In this document: one piece after another, positions 1 to 6,838 of the stretch
Numbering within the stretch: position 1 is the stretch's first letter
How the letters are laid out: every line of letters starts with the position of its first letter
Assembly: GCA_036560705.1 (NCBI GenBank)
Contig: DATBQR010000031.1
Coordinates: 1-7,659 of the forward strand
Source: RBG-16-66-20 sp036560705
Lineage (GTDB): Bacteria; Pseudomonadota; Gammaproteobacteria; Burkholderiales; SG8-39
Direction of reading: 5' to 3'
Length of the DNA stretch: 7,659 bases
The notes under the pieces: generated by a model
Told to the model about the DNA's origin: nothing
Seen by the model: only the letters and a program-made list of their open reading frames with translations
Database searches by the model: none
Made by a program: the position numbers and the translations under genes

Positions 1-54
1 AGCAGCCCCCTCCTAAGGGGCAGGTCGCACGTTCGATTCGTGTCTGGGGCGCCA
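1..54 (+). tRNA. tRNA-Arg(CCT), 3' part only
   Basis: The 5' acceptor strand and most of the D-arm lie outside the window. What is visible folds as a tRNA. The anticodon stem is GCCCC (5-9) with GGGGC (17-21). It closes a 7-nt loop at 10-16 whose anticodon, CCT, is at 12-14 and reads the rare arginine codon AGG. The T-arm is GCACG (27-31) with CGTGT (39-43), including one G-T pair, around the loop TTCGATT. The 3' acceptor strand CTGGGGC (44-50) is followed by discriminator G and an encoded CCA (52-54). The identity rests on the anticodon and is quite secure; the missing half could not be checked. Confidence 0.93.
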
Positions 55-87
55 ATCACGCGAGAAATTTTGTTCTTTGGAGTTTAG

Positions 88-531
88 ATGGTTTTTCACG
101 GCAAATGGTACGACGAGGTGAAAGTCGGCGAGCGCTTCGGCAGCAGCCTCACGGTCACCGAGACGCACATCGTCCTCGGCGCGGGGATGTTCGGCGATTT
201 CAATCCGCTGCACGTCGACGAAGAATTTTCGAAGAAATCGCTGTTCGGCGGGCGCGTGCTGCACGGCCCGTTCACCAGCGCGCTGATTTCCTCGCCGGTC
301 GGGATGTATTTCGGCGGCACGGCGATCGCATACCTGGAGCACGCCTGCCGCTTCAAGGCGCCGGTGCGCGCCGGCGACACCATCACCACCAACTGGACGG
401 TCACCGGGAAAACCGACAAGCCCAAGCACAAGGGCGGCATCATCGAGATGAGCGCGGTGGCGAGCAATCAGCGCGGCGAGGTCGCCGTGGAAGCCGAAGG
501 CAAAATTCTGGTGGCATCGAAACCGAAATAG
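88..531 (+). CDS. MaoC-like (R)-specific enoyl-CoA hydratase / dehydratase
   Basis: This 147-residue protein is a single hot-dog-fold MaoC domain, the usual size of a stand-alone bacterial R-hydratase. The hydratase motif is plain: GDFNPLHVD at 36-44 supplies the catalytic Asp37 and His42, and FGGRVLHG follows at 53-60. Members of the family add water to trans-2-enoyl-CoA to give (R)-3-hydroxyacyl-CoA, for fatty-acid oxidation or polyhydroxyalkanoate supply (PhaJ type). Others act on branched or dicarboxylic enoyl-CoAs, so the substrate is not fixed. The start is supported by GGAG at 79-82, five nt before the ATG. The gene begins 33 nt after the tRNA CCA with no evident terminator between, so read-through from the tRNA is possible. 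It converges on an oxidoreductase gene across a palindromic repeat. The family call is firm; physiological role and symbol are left open. Confidence 0.88.
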   Translation: MVFHGKWYDEVKVGERFGSSLTVTETHIVLGAGMFGDFNPLHVDEEFSKKSLFGGRVLHGPFTSALISSPVGMYFGGTAIAYLEHACRFKAPVRAGDTITTNWTVTGKTDKPKHKGGIIEMSAVASNQRGEVAVEAEGKILVASKPK

Positions 532-535
532 AACC

Positions 536-562
536 TGGGTTCCCGCCCTCGCGGGAACGACG
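536..562. repeat. Short palindromic intergenic repeat between convergent genes, possible bidirectional terminator
   Basis: A perfect 8-bp inverted repeat, GTTCCCGC (539-546) and GCGGGAAC (551-558), closes a 4-nt loop CCTC. It is flanked by TGG on the left and GACG on the right. This has the form of the dispersed palindromes built on TTCCCGC-N4-GCGGGAA that recur between genes in many proteobacterial genomes (established knowledge, recognised by eye). It fills almost the whole 32-nt gap between the two convergent stop codons. There is no T-tract on either side, so it is not a classic intrinsic terminator, but it could stabilise 3' ends or block converging transcripts. Confidence 0.7.
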
Positions 563-563
563 T

Positions 564-1634
564 CTACTGGAAACGCGCGACCCAGCGCCGGTCCAGCCAG
601 TTTTTCCACCACCAGACCCAGGAACCTTCCGCGGACCAGCGGCCGCGGCTGGCGATGGCGTATTTCCCGCCGCAGCTGATCAGGGATAGCGATTCCTTCT
701 GCGGCACGTAGCGCCGCAAATCCTTTCCGAGCAGCGCCAGCTTCAGGTTCTCCGCCAGCACGGCGCCCTGCCGCACGGCGTAGACGCCGGATTTCGCCAC
801 ACCGGCGCCCTCCAGCGACGCCGTGTCGCCGGAAGCAAAAACCGTCGGATGCGACACGCTGCGCAGCGTGTCGTCCACCCGCGCATATCCGTGCGCATCG
901 CAGTCGAGGCCGGATTGCCTCAGCAAGGGCGGCGCGGCGGCGCCCGCGGCCCAGAACAGCGCATGGAATGGCTCCCGTCCCGAACGGGAGACGACGATCG
1001 GTCCGGATTCGACCGCCGTCACCGGGGTAGCGGGCCGGAAGCCGATCGAAAGCCGCTCCAGCGAACGGGAAACGCGCCCGGTCACGCCAGACGAAAAGGA
1101 ATTCTCCCCCGAGAAAAGGACCACCTCGGCTTCCCGCAGCCGGTGCTTCATCGCCATTGCCAGTTCCACGCCGCCCGCGCCGGCGCCTGCGATGGCGATG
1201 CGCGGCGCTTTCGATTCCTCCAGCAGCGCGTTCCATCGACCGAGAAACCGTTCGAACGGCCTGGCGGCGATAGCGTATTCCACCGCGCCCGGGACCCCGA
1301 GGTAATTGGGTAAAGACCCCAGGTTGAGCGAAAGCAGGTCGTAGGGAATGCGATCGCCGTTTCCCAGGTCGATGATTTTTTCGGCCGGATCGAAGGACAA
1401 AACGGAATTCAATACCAGTTCCACCCCGGCCCGCCCGGCAAGGCGCGCCAGGTCGACCTGCGCTTGCGGCACCGCGTAGTGGCCTGCGACGGCGCCGGGA
1501 ACCATGCCTGAGTAGGTATGCAGCGGGCCCGGCGTCACCAGCTTGACGTCGAGGTTCTTCGATACGAAATCGGCGAGCGCCCGCAGGACCGGCAGGTGCG
1601 CGTGGCCGCCGCCGACAAGCAGCAGGCGCTTCAC
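564..1634 (-). CDS. FAD/NAD(P)-binding oxidoreductase, stand-alone relative of the domain fused to SelD
   Basis: This 356-residue flavoprotein has two dinucleotide-binding folds. The FAD site is GGGHAH at 8-13, the NAD(P) site is GAGAGGVE at 150-157, and the second FAD motif VFASGD is at 265-270, followed by KSGVYAVRQG at 281-290. The GGGHAH opening, the PYSGM-like segment near 40-45 and the C-terminal WVWWWKNWLDRR (339-350) match the NDH-2-like family also found as an N-terminal fusion on selenide water dikinase. No SelD domain follows here. It has only two cysteines (245 and 321) and no CxxC, so it is not a disulfide reductase or a classic sulfide:quinone reductase. The start is GTG, overlapping the upstream synthetase stop by 4 nt (GTGA), with AGGAG two nt before it. 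The electron acceptor and substrate are unknown; a quinone is a guess from family resemblance. Confidence 0.82.
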   Translation of the reverse strand: MKRLLLVGGGHAHLPVLRALADFVSKNLDVKLVTPGPLHTYSGMVPGAVAGHYAVPQAQVDLARLAGRAGVELVLNSVLSFDPAEKIIDLGNGDRIPYDLLSLNLGSLPNYLGVPGAVEYAIAARPFERFLGRWNALLEESKAPRIAIAGAGAGGVELAMAMKHRLREAEVVLFSGENSFSSGVTGRVSRSLERLSIGFRPATPVTAVESGPIVVSRSGREPFHALFWAAGAAAPPLLRQSGLDCDAHGYARVDDTLRSVSHPTVFASGDTASLEGAGVAKSGVYAVRQGAVLAENLKLALLGKDLRRYVPQKESLSLISCGGKYAIASRGRWSAEGSWVWWWKNWLDRRWVARFQ

Positions 1635-3259
1635 TGCTCCTGCTTCACCTGCTCGCGCTTGCGCAGTTCCTTCCTCTGCACCTTGCCGGTGGTGGTCATC
1701 GGCAGCGCGTCGATGAACTCGATCTCGCGCGGGTACTCGTAGGGCGCCAGGAGTCCGCGCACGTGGCCCTGGATCTCGTCGACGAGTGTCTTCGATGCCG
1801 CGTGGCCCGGCTGCAGGACGACGAACGCCTTGACGATCTGGCCGCGCGCCTCGTCCGGCTTGCCGATCACCGCCGCGTTGGCGACCGCGGGATGCTTGAC
1901 GAGGCAGGACTCGATTTCCGCCGGGCCGATACGGTAGCCGGAGGATTTGATGACGTCGTCCGAACGCCCCTGGTACCAGAGGTAGCCGTCTTCATCCATG
2001 CGCCCCTGGTCGCCGGTGCAGCCCCAGTCGCCGATGAATTTTTCCCTGGTCGCGCCGGGATTCTTCCAGTACTCGAGGAAGAAAACCGGATCGTCGTTTT
2101 TCTTTACCGCGACCTCTCCCAACTCCCCGCGGGGAACTTCGATGCCCTTCTCATTGATGACCGCGACTTCGTGGCCCGGGTAGGGCCGGCCGATCGAGCC
2201 GGGCTTCACCGGCCAGGCGGCCTGGCAGTTGCCGACCACGTAGTTGATCTCGGTCTGGCCGAACATCTCGTTGATCGTCACGCCCAGCTGTTCGCGCGCC
2301 CATTCGATCACGGTGACGCCGACCGATTCGCCCGCGCTCATGATGGAACGCAGGTTCAGCTTGTACCTGTTTTTCGGTTCCGGCACCGCCTTCATCATCA
2401 GCTTGAGGGCCGTGGGAAACAGGAACGAGTTCCGGATGCCGTATTTCTCGAGCAGGTAGTACGCCTTCTCCGCGTCGAAGCGCCCGCGGTAGCCGAGGAT
2501 CGGGATGCCGAAGTTCCAGCTGGGCAGCAGCGCGTCGAACAGCCCGCCGGCCCAGGCCCAGTCCGCGGGAGACCAGAACATGTCGCCGGGCTGCGGAAAG
2601 AAGTCGTGCGAATAGGTGAACCCGGGCAGGTTGCCGATGAGCAGGCGATGGCCCTGCAGCGCGCCCTTGGGCGGGCCGGTGGTGCCGCTCGTGTAGATGA
2701 TGAGCGCGGGATCGTTTGCCGCCGTATTTATCTGCTCGAACTCGCTTTTCGCTTTCTCAAGCAGGGACTCAAAGGAATGAACCCCGGCCTCCCTCGCCCC
2801 GCCCACCCCGATGACATGCTTCAACTCCGGCAGCTTGTCCTTCACCGCCCAGAGATTCGCGATGGTCGTGGGTTCGACGAACACCGCGCTCGCGCCGGCG
2901 AAGGCCATGCGGTATTCAAGGGCGTCCGGGCCGAACAGGTGCGACAGCGGCAGCGCGACCGCGCCCATCTGGAAAATGGCCATGTAGGCGATCGCCATCT
3001 CGGGCCGCTGCGGCAGGATCAGGGCGACCCGGTCGCCGCGCTTCACGCCCAGCCCGGCGAGCGCGTTCGACAACCGGTTCGCTTCGCGCTGGATATCCCA
3101 GAACGTGTACTTGGCGGTCTCGCCCGACTCGTCCTCCCAGTACAGCGCGAAACGCGAGCGGTCCGCCGCCCAGCGCCCGCAGCAGGCCAGGGCGATGTTG
3201 TAGCGCGCCGGCACTTCCCAGCGCCAGCTGCGGTACAGTTCCTCGTAGCGGTTGTTCAC
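1631..3259 (-). CDS. AMP-forming acyl-CoA synthetase (acetyl/medium-chain acyl-CoA synthetase-like)
   Basis: This 542-residue member of the ANL adenylating superfamily should activate a carboxylic acid with ATP to an acyl-AMP and then to the CoA thioester. The core motifs stand in order: P-loop YTSGTTGPPKG at 189-199, NEMFGQTE at 330-337, TGDQG at 415-419, hinge motif GRSDDVIKSSGYRIG at 431-445, and the C-terminal catalytic lysine in TTTGKVQRK, about Lys526. The length fits the medium-chain ACSM-like group, and the segment WSPADWAWAGG (229-239) is also of that style; acetyl-CoA synthetase proper is longer. The acid substrate cannot be read from sequence. The start is GTG, overlapping the TGA of the small membrane-protein gene by 4 nt, with purine-rich GAAAAGAA just upstream. 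The stop overlaps the next GTG in the same way, so all three genes are probably co-translated. Confidence 0.88.
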   Translation of the reverse strand: MNNRYEELYRSWRWEVPARYNIALACCGRWAADRSRFALYWEDESGETAKYTFWDIQREANRLSNALAGLGVKRGDRVALILPQRPEMAIAYMAIFQMGAVALPLSHLFGPDALEYRMAFAGASAVFVEPTTIANLWAVKDKLPELKHVIGVGGAREAGVHSFESLLEKAKSEFEQINTAANDPALIIYTSGTTGPPKGALQGHRLLIGNLPGFTYSHDFFPQPGDMFWSPADWAWAGGLFDALLPSWNFGIPILGYRGRFDAEKAYYLLEKYGIRNSFLFPTALKLMMKAVPEPKNRYKLNLRSIMSAGESVGVTVIEWAREQLGVTINEMFGQTEINYVVGNCQAAWPVKPGSIGRPYPGHEVAVINEKGIEVPRGELGEVAVKKNDDPVFFLEYWKNPGATREKFIGDWGCTGDQGRMDEDGYLWYQGRSDDVIKSSGYRIGPAEIESCLVKHPAVANAAVIGKPDEARGQIVKAFVVLQPGHAASKTLVDEIQGHVRGLLAPYEYPREIEFIDALPMTTTGKVQRKELRKREQVKQEQ

Positions 3260-3591
3260 TTCTTTTCGGGGGCGGACAGCGAATCCGAGAACTTCAGCTT
3301 GTCGGGATTGATTGGCGCTTCCCTGGGTGCCGGGGGCGTCGCAGGCTCCGCCGGTGCCGCGGGCGGAACGGGGACCGTGCCGCCGGCGGGGGCGATCACG
3401 CCCTGCGCGCTTTGCTTCGCCTTGGCTTGCGCGGCGGCCTCGAACGCGGCATTGGTGATGATCGAGGGTGCGTTAAGCTGGTAGAAGATCCACAGTACCC
3501 AACCGACCGCGAACAGCATCACAGCCGCCAGAAAACGCCAGAACCACTCGCTGACCTTGACTTTGCGCATTGCCCTGCCCCAGTTTAGCAT
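3256..3591 (-). CDS. Small single-pass membrane protein with Ala/Pro-rich tail, unknown function
   Basis: I do not recognise this 111-residue protein. It has a short basic N-terminus (RKVKVSEW at 9-16), one hydrophobic helix at about 17-38 rich in Trp, Phe and Val, and a tail that is first Ala/Gln/Lys rich (49-62) and then low-complexity Ala/Pro (65-93). It ends in a charged segment, NPDKLKFSDSLSAPEKK. This suggests an inner-membrane anchor, probably with the tail outside the cytoplasm given the basic N-terminus (inference). The start is uncertain. The ATG at 3591 has AAGGGG about 12 nt upstream, while the ATG at 3570 (Met8) has GGGGCAGGG close by and gives a more typical N-terminus. It heads the run with the acyl-CoA synthetase, whose GTG overlaps its stop by 4 nt. 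That coupling is the best evidence that the gene is real. Confidence 0.7.
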   Translation of the reverse strand: MLNWGRAMRKVKVSEWFWRFLAAVMLFAVGWVLWIFYQLNAPSIITNAAFEAAAQAKAKQSAQGVIAPAGGTVPVPPAAPAEPATPPAPREAPINPDKLKFSDSLSAPEKK

Positions 3592-3628
3592 CGAATCCGA
3601 ATTCCCCTTCGTTTACTGACGCTTACGC
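3592..3628. promoter_or_regulatory. Compact divergent intergenic region
   Basis: Only 37 bp lie between the divergent starts, or 58 bp if the membrane protein begins at Met8. Both promoters must lie here or inside the flanking coding sequence. I see no convincing -35/-10 pair in either direction. On the - strand, TAAACT lies 14 nt before the Met8 ATG and would force that start if used. On the + strand there is no Shine-Dalgarno match before the ATG at 3629, so a leaderless or near-leaderless message is possible. Confidence 0.35.
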
Positions 3629-4279
3629 ATGCCCAGCGCCCTCGTCTTCGACGCCTACGGAACCCTGTTCGACGTGCATTCGGTACTCGCGCGCTGCGAG
3701 GCGTTCTGGCCCGGCAAGGGTGCCCAGCTGTCGCAACTCTGGCGCGCCAGGCAGCTCGAGTACAGCTGGCAGCGCAGCCTGATGAAGCGCTATGCGCCCT
3801 TCTCGCAGGTAACCGCCGAGTCCCTGGAATATTCATGCGCGTCCCTGAAATTGGCGCTCGGGGAGAGGGAAAAAGCGGCCCTCATGGACGAATACCTCAA
3901 TCTCGCGCCGTATCCAGACGTGCCGGCGGCGCTGCAGCGGTTCAAGGGCCGCAAGCTGGCGATCCTCACCAACGGCTCGCCGGACATGATCGGGCCGCTG
4001 CTGAAGAACCGCGGCATGGAGGCGGTCTTCGATGCGGTCCTCAGCGTGGACGAGGTAAAAATCTACAAGCCCGCGCCGCAGGTCTACCAGCTGGCGGTGG
4101 ACAGGCTGAGCGCGCCGAAAGAGCAAATCGGCTTCGTGTCGTCGAACGGCTGGGATGCGCTGGGCGCGAAATCCTTCGGTTTCGAGGTGTACTGGATCAA
4201 CCGCGCCGGCGCGCCGGTGGATCGCATGGGGTTCCAGCCCGACCGCATCGTAAAGTCGCTCGATGAAGTTCTGCCCTAA
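3629..4279 (+). CDS. HAD-superfamily hydrolase, L-2-haloacid dehalogenase (type II) family
   Basis: This 216-residue HAD hydrolase carries the full active-site set known from characterised L-2-haloacid dehalogenases, shifted by a near-constant few positions. It has nucleophile Asp8 and Thr12 in FDAYGTLFD, Arg39 in LWRARQLEY, Asn115 and Ser117 in LTNGSP, Lys147 in KIYKPAP, Tyr153, and the SSNGWD segment giving Ser171, Asn173 and Asp176. Enzymes of the family attack C2 of short (S)-2-haloacids, displace halide and release the (R)-2-hydroxyacid through an aspartyl ester. Many family members sit in genomes with no known haloacid exposure, so the natural substrate remains open. There is no clear ribosome site before the ATG, but D8 sits where the family expects it, which supports this start. 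The gene overlaps the Nudix gene by 17 nt, implying one transcript. Confidence 0.88.
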   Translation: MPSALVFDAYGTLFDVHSVLARCEAFWPGKGAQLSQLWRARQLEYSWQRSLMKRYAPFSQVTAESLEYSCASLKLALGEREKAALMDEYLNLAPYPDVPAALQRFKGRKLAILTNGSPDMIGPLLKNRGMEAVFDAVLSVDEVKIYKPAPQVYQLAVDRLSAPKEQIGFVSSNGWDALGAKSFGFEVYWINRAGAPVDRMGFQPDRIVKSLDEVLP

Positions 4280-4790
4280 CTGCGGCGGCGCCGTCGCCCG
4301 GCGGGTGCCCCCGGGGGACTCGCTGCCGCGCGCCGTGTGCGACGCCTGCGGCAGCATCCACTACGAAAATCCAAAGCTGGTGGTCGGCTCGCTCCCTGAA
4401 TGGGAAGGCCGGATGCTGCTTTGCCGGCGCGCGATCGAGCCGCGCTACGGCTACTGGACGCTGCCGGCCGGCTTCATGGAGAACGGCGAGAGCGCGGGCG
4501 AGGCGGCGGCGCGCGAGACGCTGGAGGAAGCCGGCGCGCGCATCGAACTCCTCTCCGCATTCAGCATGGTGTCGGTGCCCTACGTGAACCAGGTGCACGT
4601 GTTCTTCCGGGCGCGCCTGCTGGACCTGGATTTCAGGGCCGGCGAAGAAAGCCTCGAAGTGGCGCTGTTCGAGGAAGCGCGCATCCCGTGGAAGGACATC
4701 GCCTTCCGCACGGTTGGATTGACGCTGAAACATTGGTTTGCCGACCGGTCGCGAGGCGCATTCGCCTTCCACGCTGAAGACCTAAAGTAA
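4263..4790 (+). CDS. Nudix hydrolase with N-terminal zinc ribbon
   Basis: This 175-residue protein has two parts. Residues 1-35 form a zinc ribbon with Cys4/Cys7 (CPNC) and Cys26/Cys29 (CDAC). Then comes a Nudix fold whose box runs from Gly70 to Ala92: Gly70, Glu76, Arg84, Glu85, Glu88, Glu89 and Gly91 match GX5EX7REUXEEXGU, with Thr86 at the first aliphatic position, a common variant. Nudix enzymes cut a nucleoside diphosphate linked to another group using divalent metal. The zinc-ribbon subgroup resembles NADH pyrophosphatase and ADP-ribose or FAD pyrophosphatases, but the substrate cannot be assigned from the box. The protein is much shorter than E. coli NudC (about 257 residues), so I do not call it NudC. 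The ATG lies inside the last codons of the dehalogenase-type gene, a 17-nt overlap, with only weak AAAG upstream, consistent with translational coupling. Confidence 0.86.
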   Translation: MKFCPNCGGAVARRVPPGDSLPRAVCDACGSIHYENPKLVVGSLPEWEGRMLLCRRAIEPRYGYWTLPAGFMENGESAGEAAARETLEEAGARIELLSAFSMVSVPYVNQVHVFFRARLLDLDFRAGEESLEVALFEEARIPWKDIAFRTVGLTLKHWFADRSRGAFAFHAEDLK

Positions 4791-4863
4791 CTCGGGTATG
4801 CTCCCGTTCAGTGCGTGAAGGAACGCACTCGTGCGTTTTTCGCACCAACCTGGGAGGGGGCCG
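4791..4863 (+). promoter_or_regulatory. amtB leader with four alternating complementary segments
   Basis: Four short segments alternate: 1, GTGCGT (4811-4816); 2, ACGCAC (4823-4828); 3, GTGCGT (4831-4836); 4, CGCAC (4841-4845). Segments 1 and 2 pair as AGTGCGT/ACGCACT with a 6-nt loop. Segments 2 and 3 form a tight hairpin followed by T residues. Segments 3 and 4 pair around TTTTT. The pairings 1:2 plus 3:4 exclude 2:3, as in an attenuator. The alternative reading is a pair of dyad operators. A Shine-Dalgarno GGGAGG (4852-4857) lies six nt before the amtB ATG and is left free in every fold. TATGCT (4797-4802) is a poor -10 candidate without a matching -35. I see no good sigma-54 -24/-12 element. 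Confidence 0.45.
4822..4840 (+). terminator. Candidate intrinsic terminator or attenuator stem upstream of amtB
   Basis: AACGCA (4822-4827) pairs with TGCGTT (4832-4837) across the tetraloop CTCG and runs into TTT, giving five consecutive T residues at 4836-4840. It could end the dehalogenase-Nudix transcript or act as a regulated terminator for amtB. The stem is short and part of the T-run is used in pairing, so it would be weak. Confidence 0.4.
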
Positions 4864-6156
<1,293 letters not shown>

Positions 6157-6181
6157 CGATGCAGCACCGCGCTTCCGTCAA

Positions 6182-6832
6182 GTGCTGAAGTGGCTGGAAA
6201 GGGACGATCCCTTTCCGCCCGTCGAGACCGCGCTCAAGGATCCCAGCGGGCTGCTGTGCGCCGGCGCCGACCTGACGCCGGCGCGGCTGCTGGCGGCCTA
6301 CCGCCAGGGCATCTTTCCCTGGTATTCCGGCGACGAGCCGATCCTCTGGTGGTCGCCCGACCCGCGCATGGTGCTGTTCTGCGACGAACTGAAGGTCTCG
6401 CGCTCGCTGGCCAAGAACATCCGCAACAAGGGTTTTGAAATCCGGATCGATTCCGCCTTTCCGAGAGTCATAAAAGCCTGCTCGGAACCGAGAAAAGGCG
6501 AGGCCGGCACCTGGCTGGGCAGGGAAATGCGGGCCGCCTATGTCGCGCTGCACCGCGCCGGGCACGCGCACTCCTTCGAGACCTGGCAGGACGGCGAGCT
6601 GGCCGGCGGGCTCTACGGGGTCGCGATCGGCCGGATGTTCTACGGCGAATCCATGTTCTCGACCAGAACCGACGCGTCCAAGGTGGCTCTGGTGGCCCTG
6701 GTGGAGGATCTGCGCCGGCGGAACATGCCGCTCATCGACTGCCAGCAGCGCACCCCGCTTCTGGCCTCCCTGGGCGCAAGGGAGATTCCGCGGCGGGAGT
6801 TTTTACGTCGTGTCGCAGCATTGGTAGACTAG
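6182..6832 (+). CDS. aat: Leucyl/phenylalanyl-tRNA--protein transferase
   Basis: Aat moves Leu or Phe from charged tRNA onto proteins with N-terminal Lys or Arg, making them ClpS/ClpAP substrates in the cytoplasm. The 216 residues align with E. coli Aat almost throughout: FPPVETAL (11-18), GIFPWYS (43-49), ILWWSPDPR (54-62), GTW (109-111), GHAHSFE (127-133), YGESMFS (154-160) and LIDCQ (184-188). The last holds Asp186 and Gln188, the catalytic relay pair at the same numbers as in E. coli. It lacks about 18 residues of the E. coli C-terminal tail, as shorter homologues do. The start is GTG with no clear Shine-Dalgarno; the frame is open upstream, but MLKWL...FPP fits the family N-terminus. bpt begins 6 nt after its stop, so the two should be co-transcribed. 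Confidence 0.95.
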   Translation: MLKWLERDDPFPPVETALKDPSGLLCAGADLTPARLLAAYRQGIFPWYSGDEPILWWSPDPRMVLFCDELKVSRSLAKNIRNKGFEIRIDSAFPRVIKACSEPRKGEAGTWLGREMRAAYVALHRAGHAHSFETWQDGELAGGLYGVAIGRMFYGESMFSTRTDASKVALVALVEDLRRRNMPLIDCQQRTPLLASLGAREIPRREFLRRVAALVD

Positions 6833-6838
6833 GCGCGC

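Noticed and set aside
1..54. Genomic island inserted at the tRNA-Arg 3' end
   Set aside because: No integrase gene, no repeat of the tRNA 3' end later in the window, and no shift in base composition or gene character was seen.
13..1236. Long open frame on the - strand (407 codons) ending in HESNVRPAP
   Set aside because: It reads across the antisense of maoC, out of frame through the flavoprotein gene, and starts from the antisense of the tRNA. Its composition is Arg/Ala-rich shadow sequence with no motif.
564..1634. Sulfide:quinone reductase or disulfide reductase identity for the flavoprotein
   Set aside because: It has only two isolated cysteines and no CxxC or SQR cysteine set, and its N- and C-terminal signatures fit the SelD-associated NDH-2-like group better.
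1763..3484. 573-codon open frame on the + strand
   Set aside because: It is the antisense of the acyl-CoA synthetase, kept open by high GC at third positions. The opposite strand has all ANL motifs in order and this frame has none.
4842..4857. Possible NtrC-type dyad (GCACC...TGGGAG) before amtB
   Set aside because: The halves do not match the GCACC-N5-GGTGC pattern well, and the right half is explained by the ribosome site. No sigma-54 promoter accompanies it.
4831..4863. Upstream GTG start adding 11 residues to AmtB
   Set aside because: It lies inside the leader hairpins, lacks a Shine-Dalgarno, and puts a polar stretch before the signal peptide, while GGGAGG precedes the ATG at 4864 at ideal spacing.
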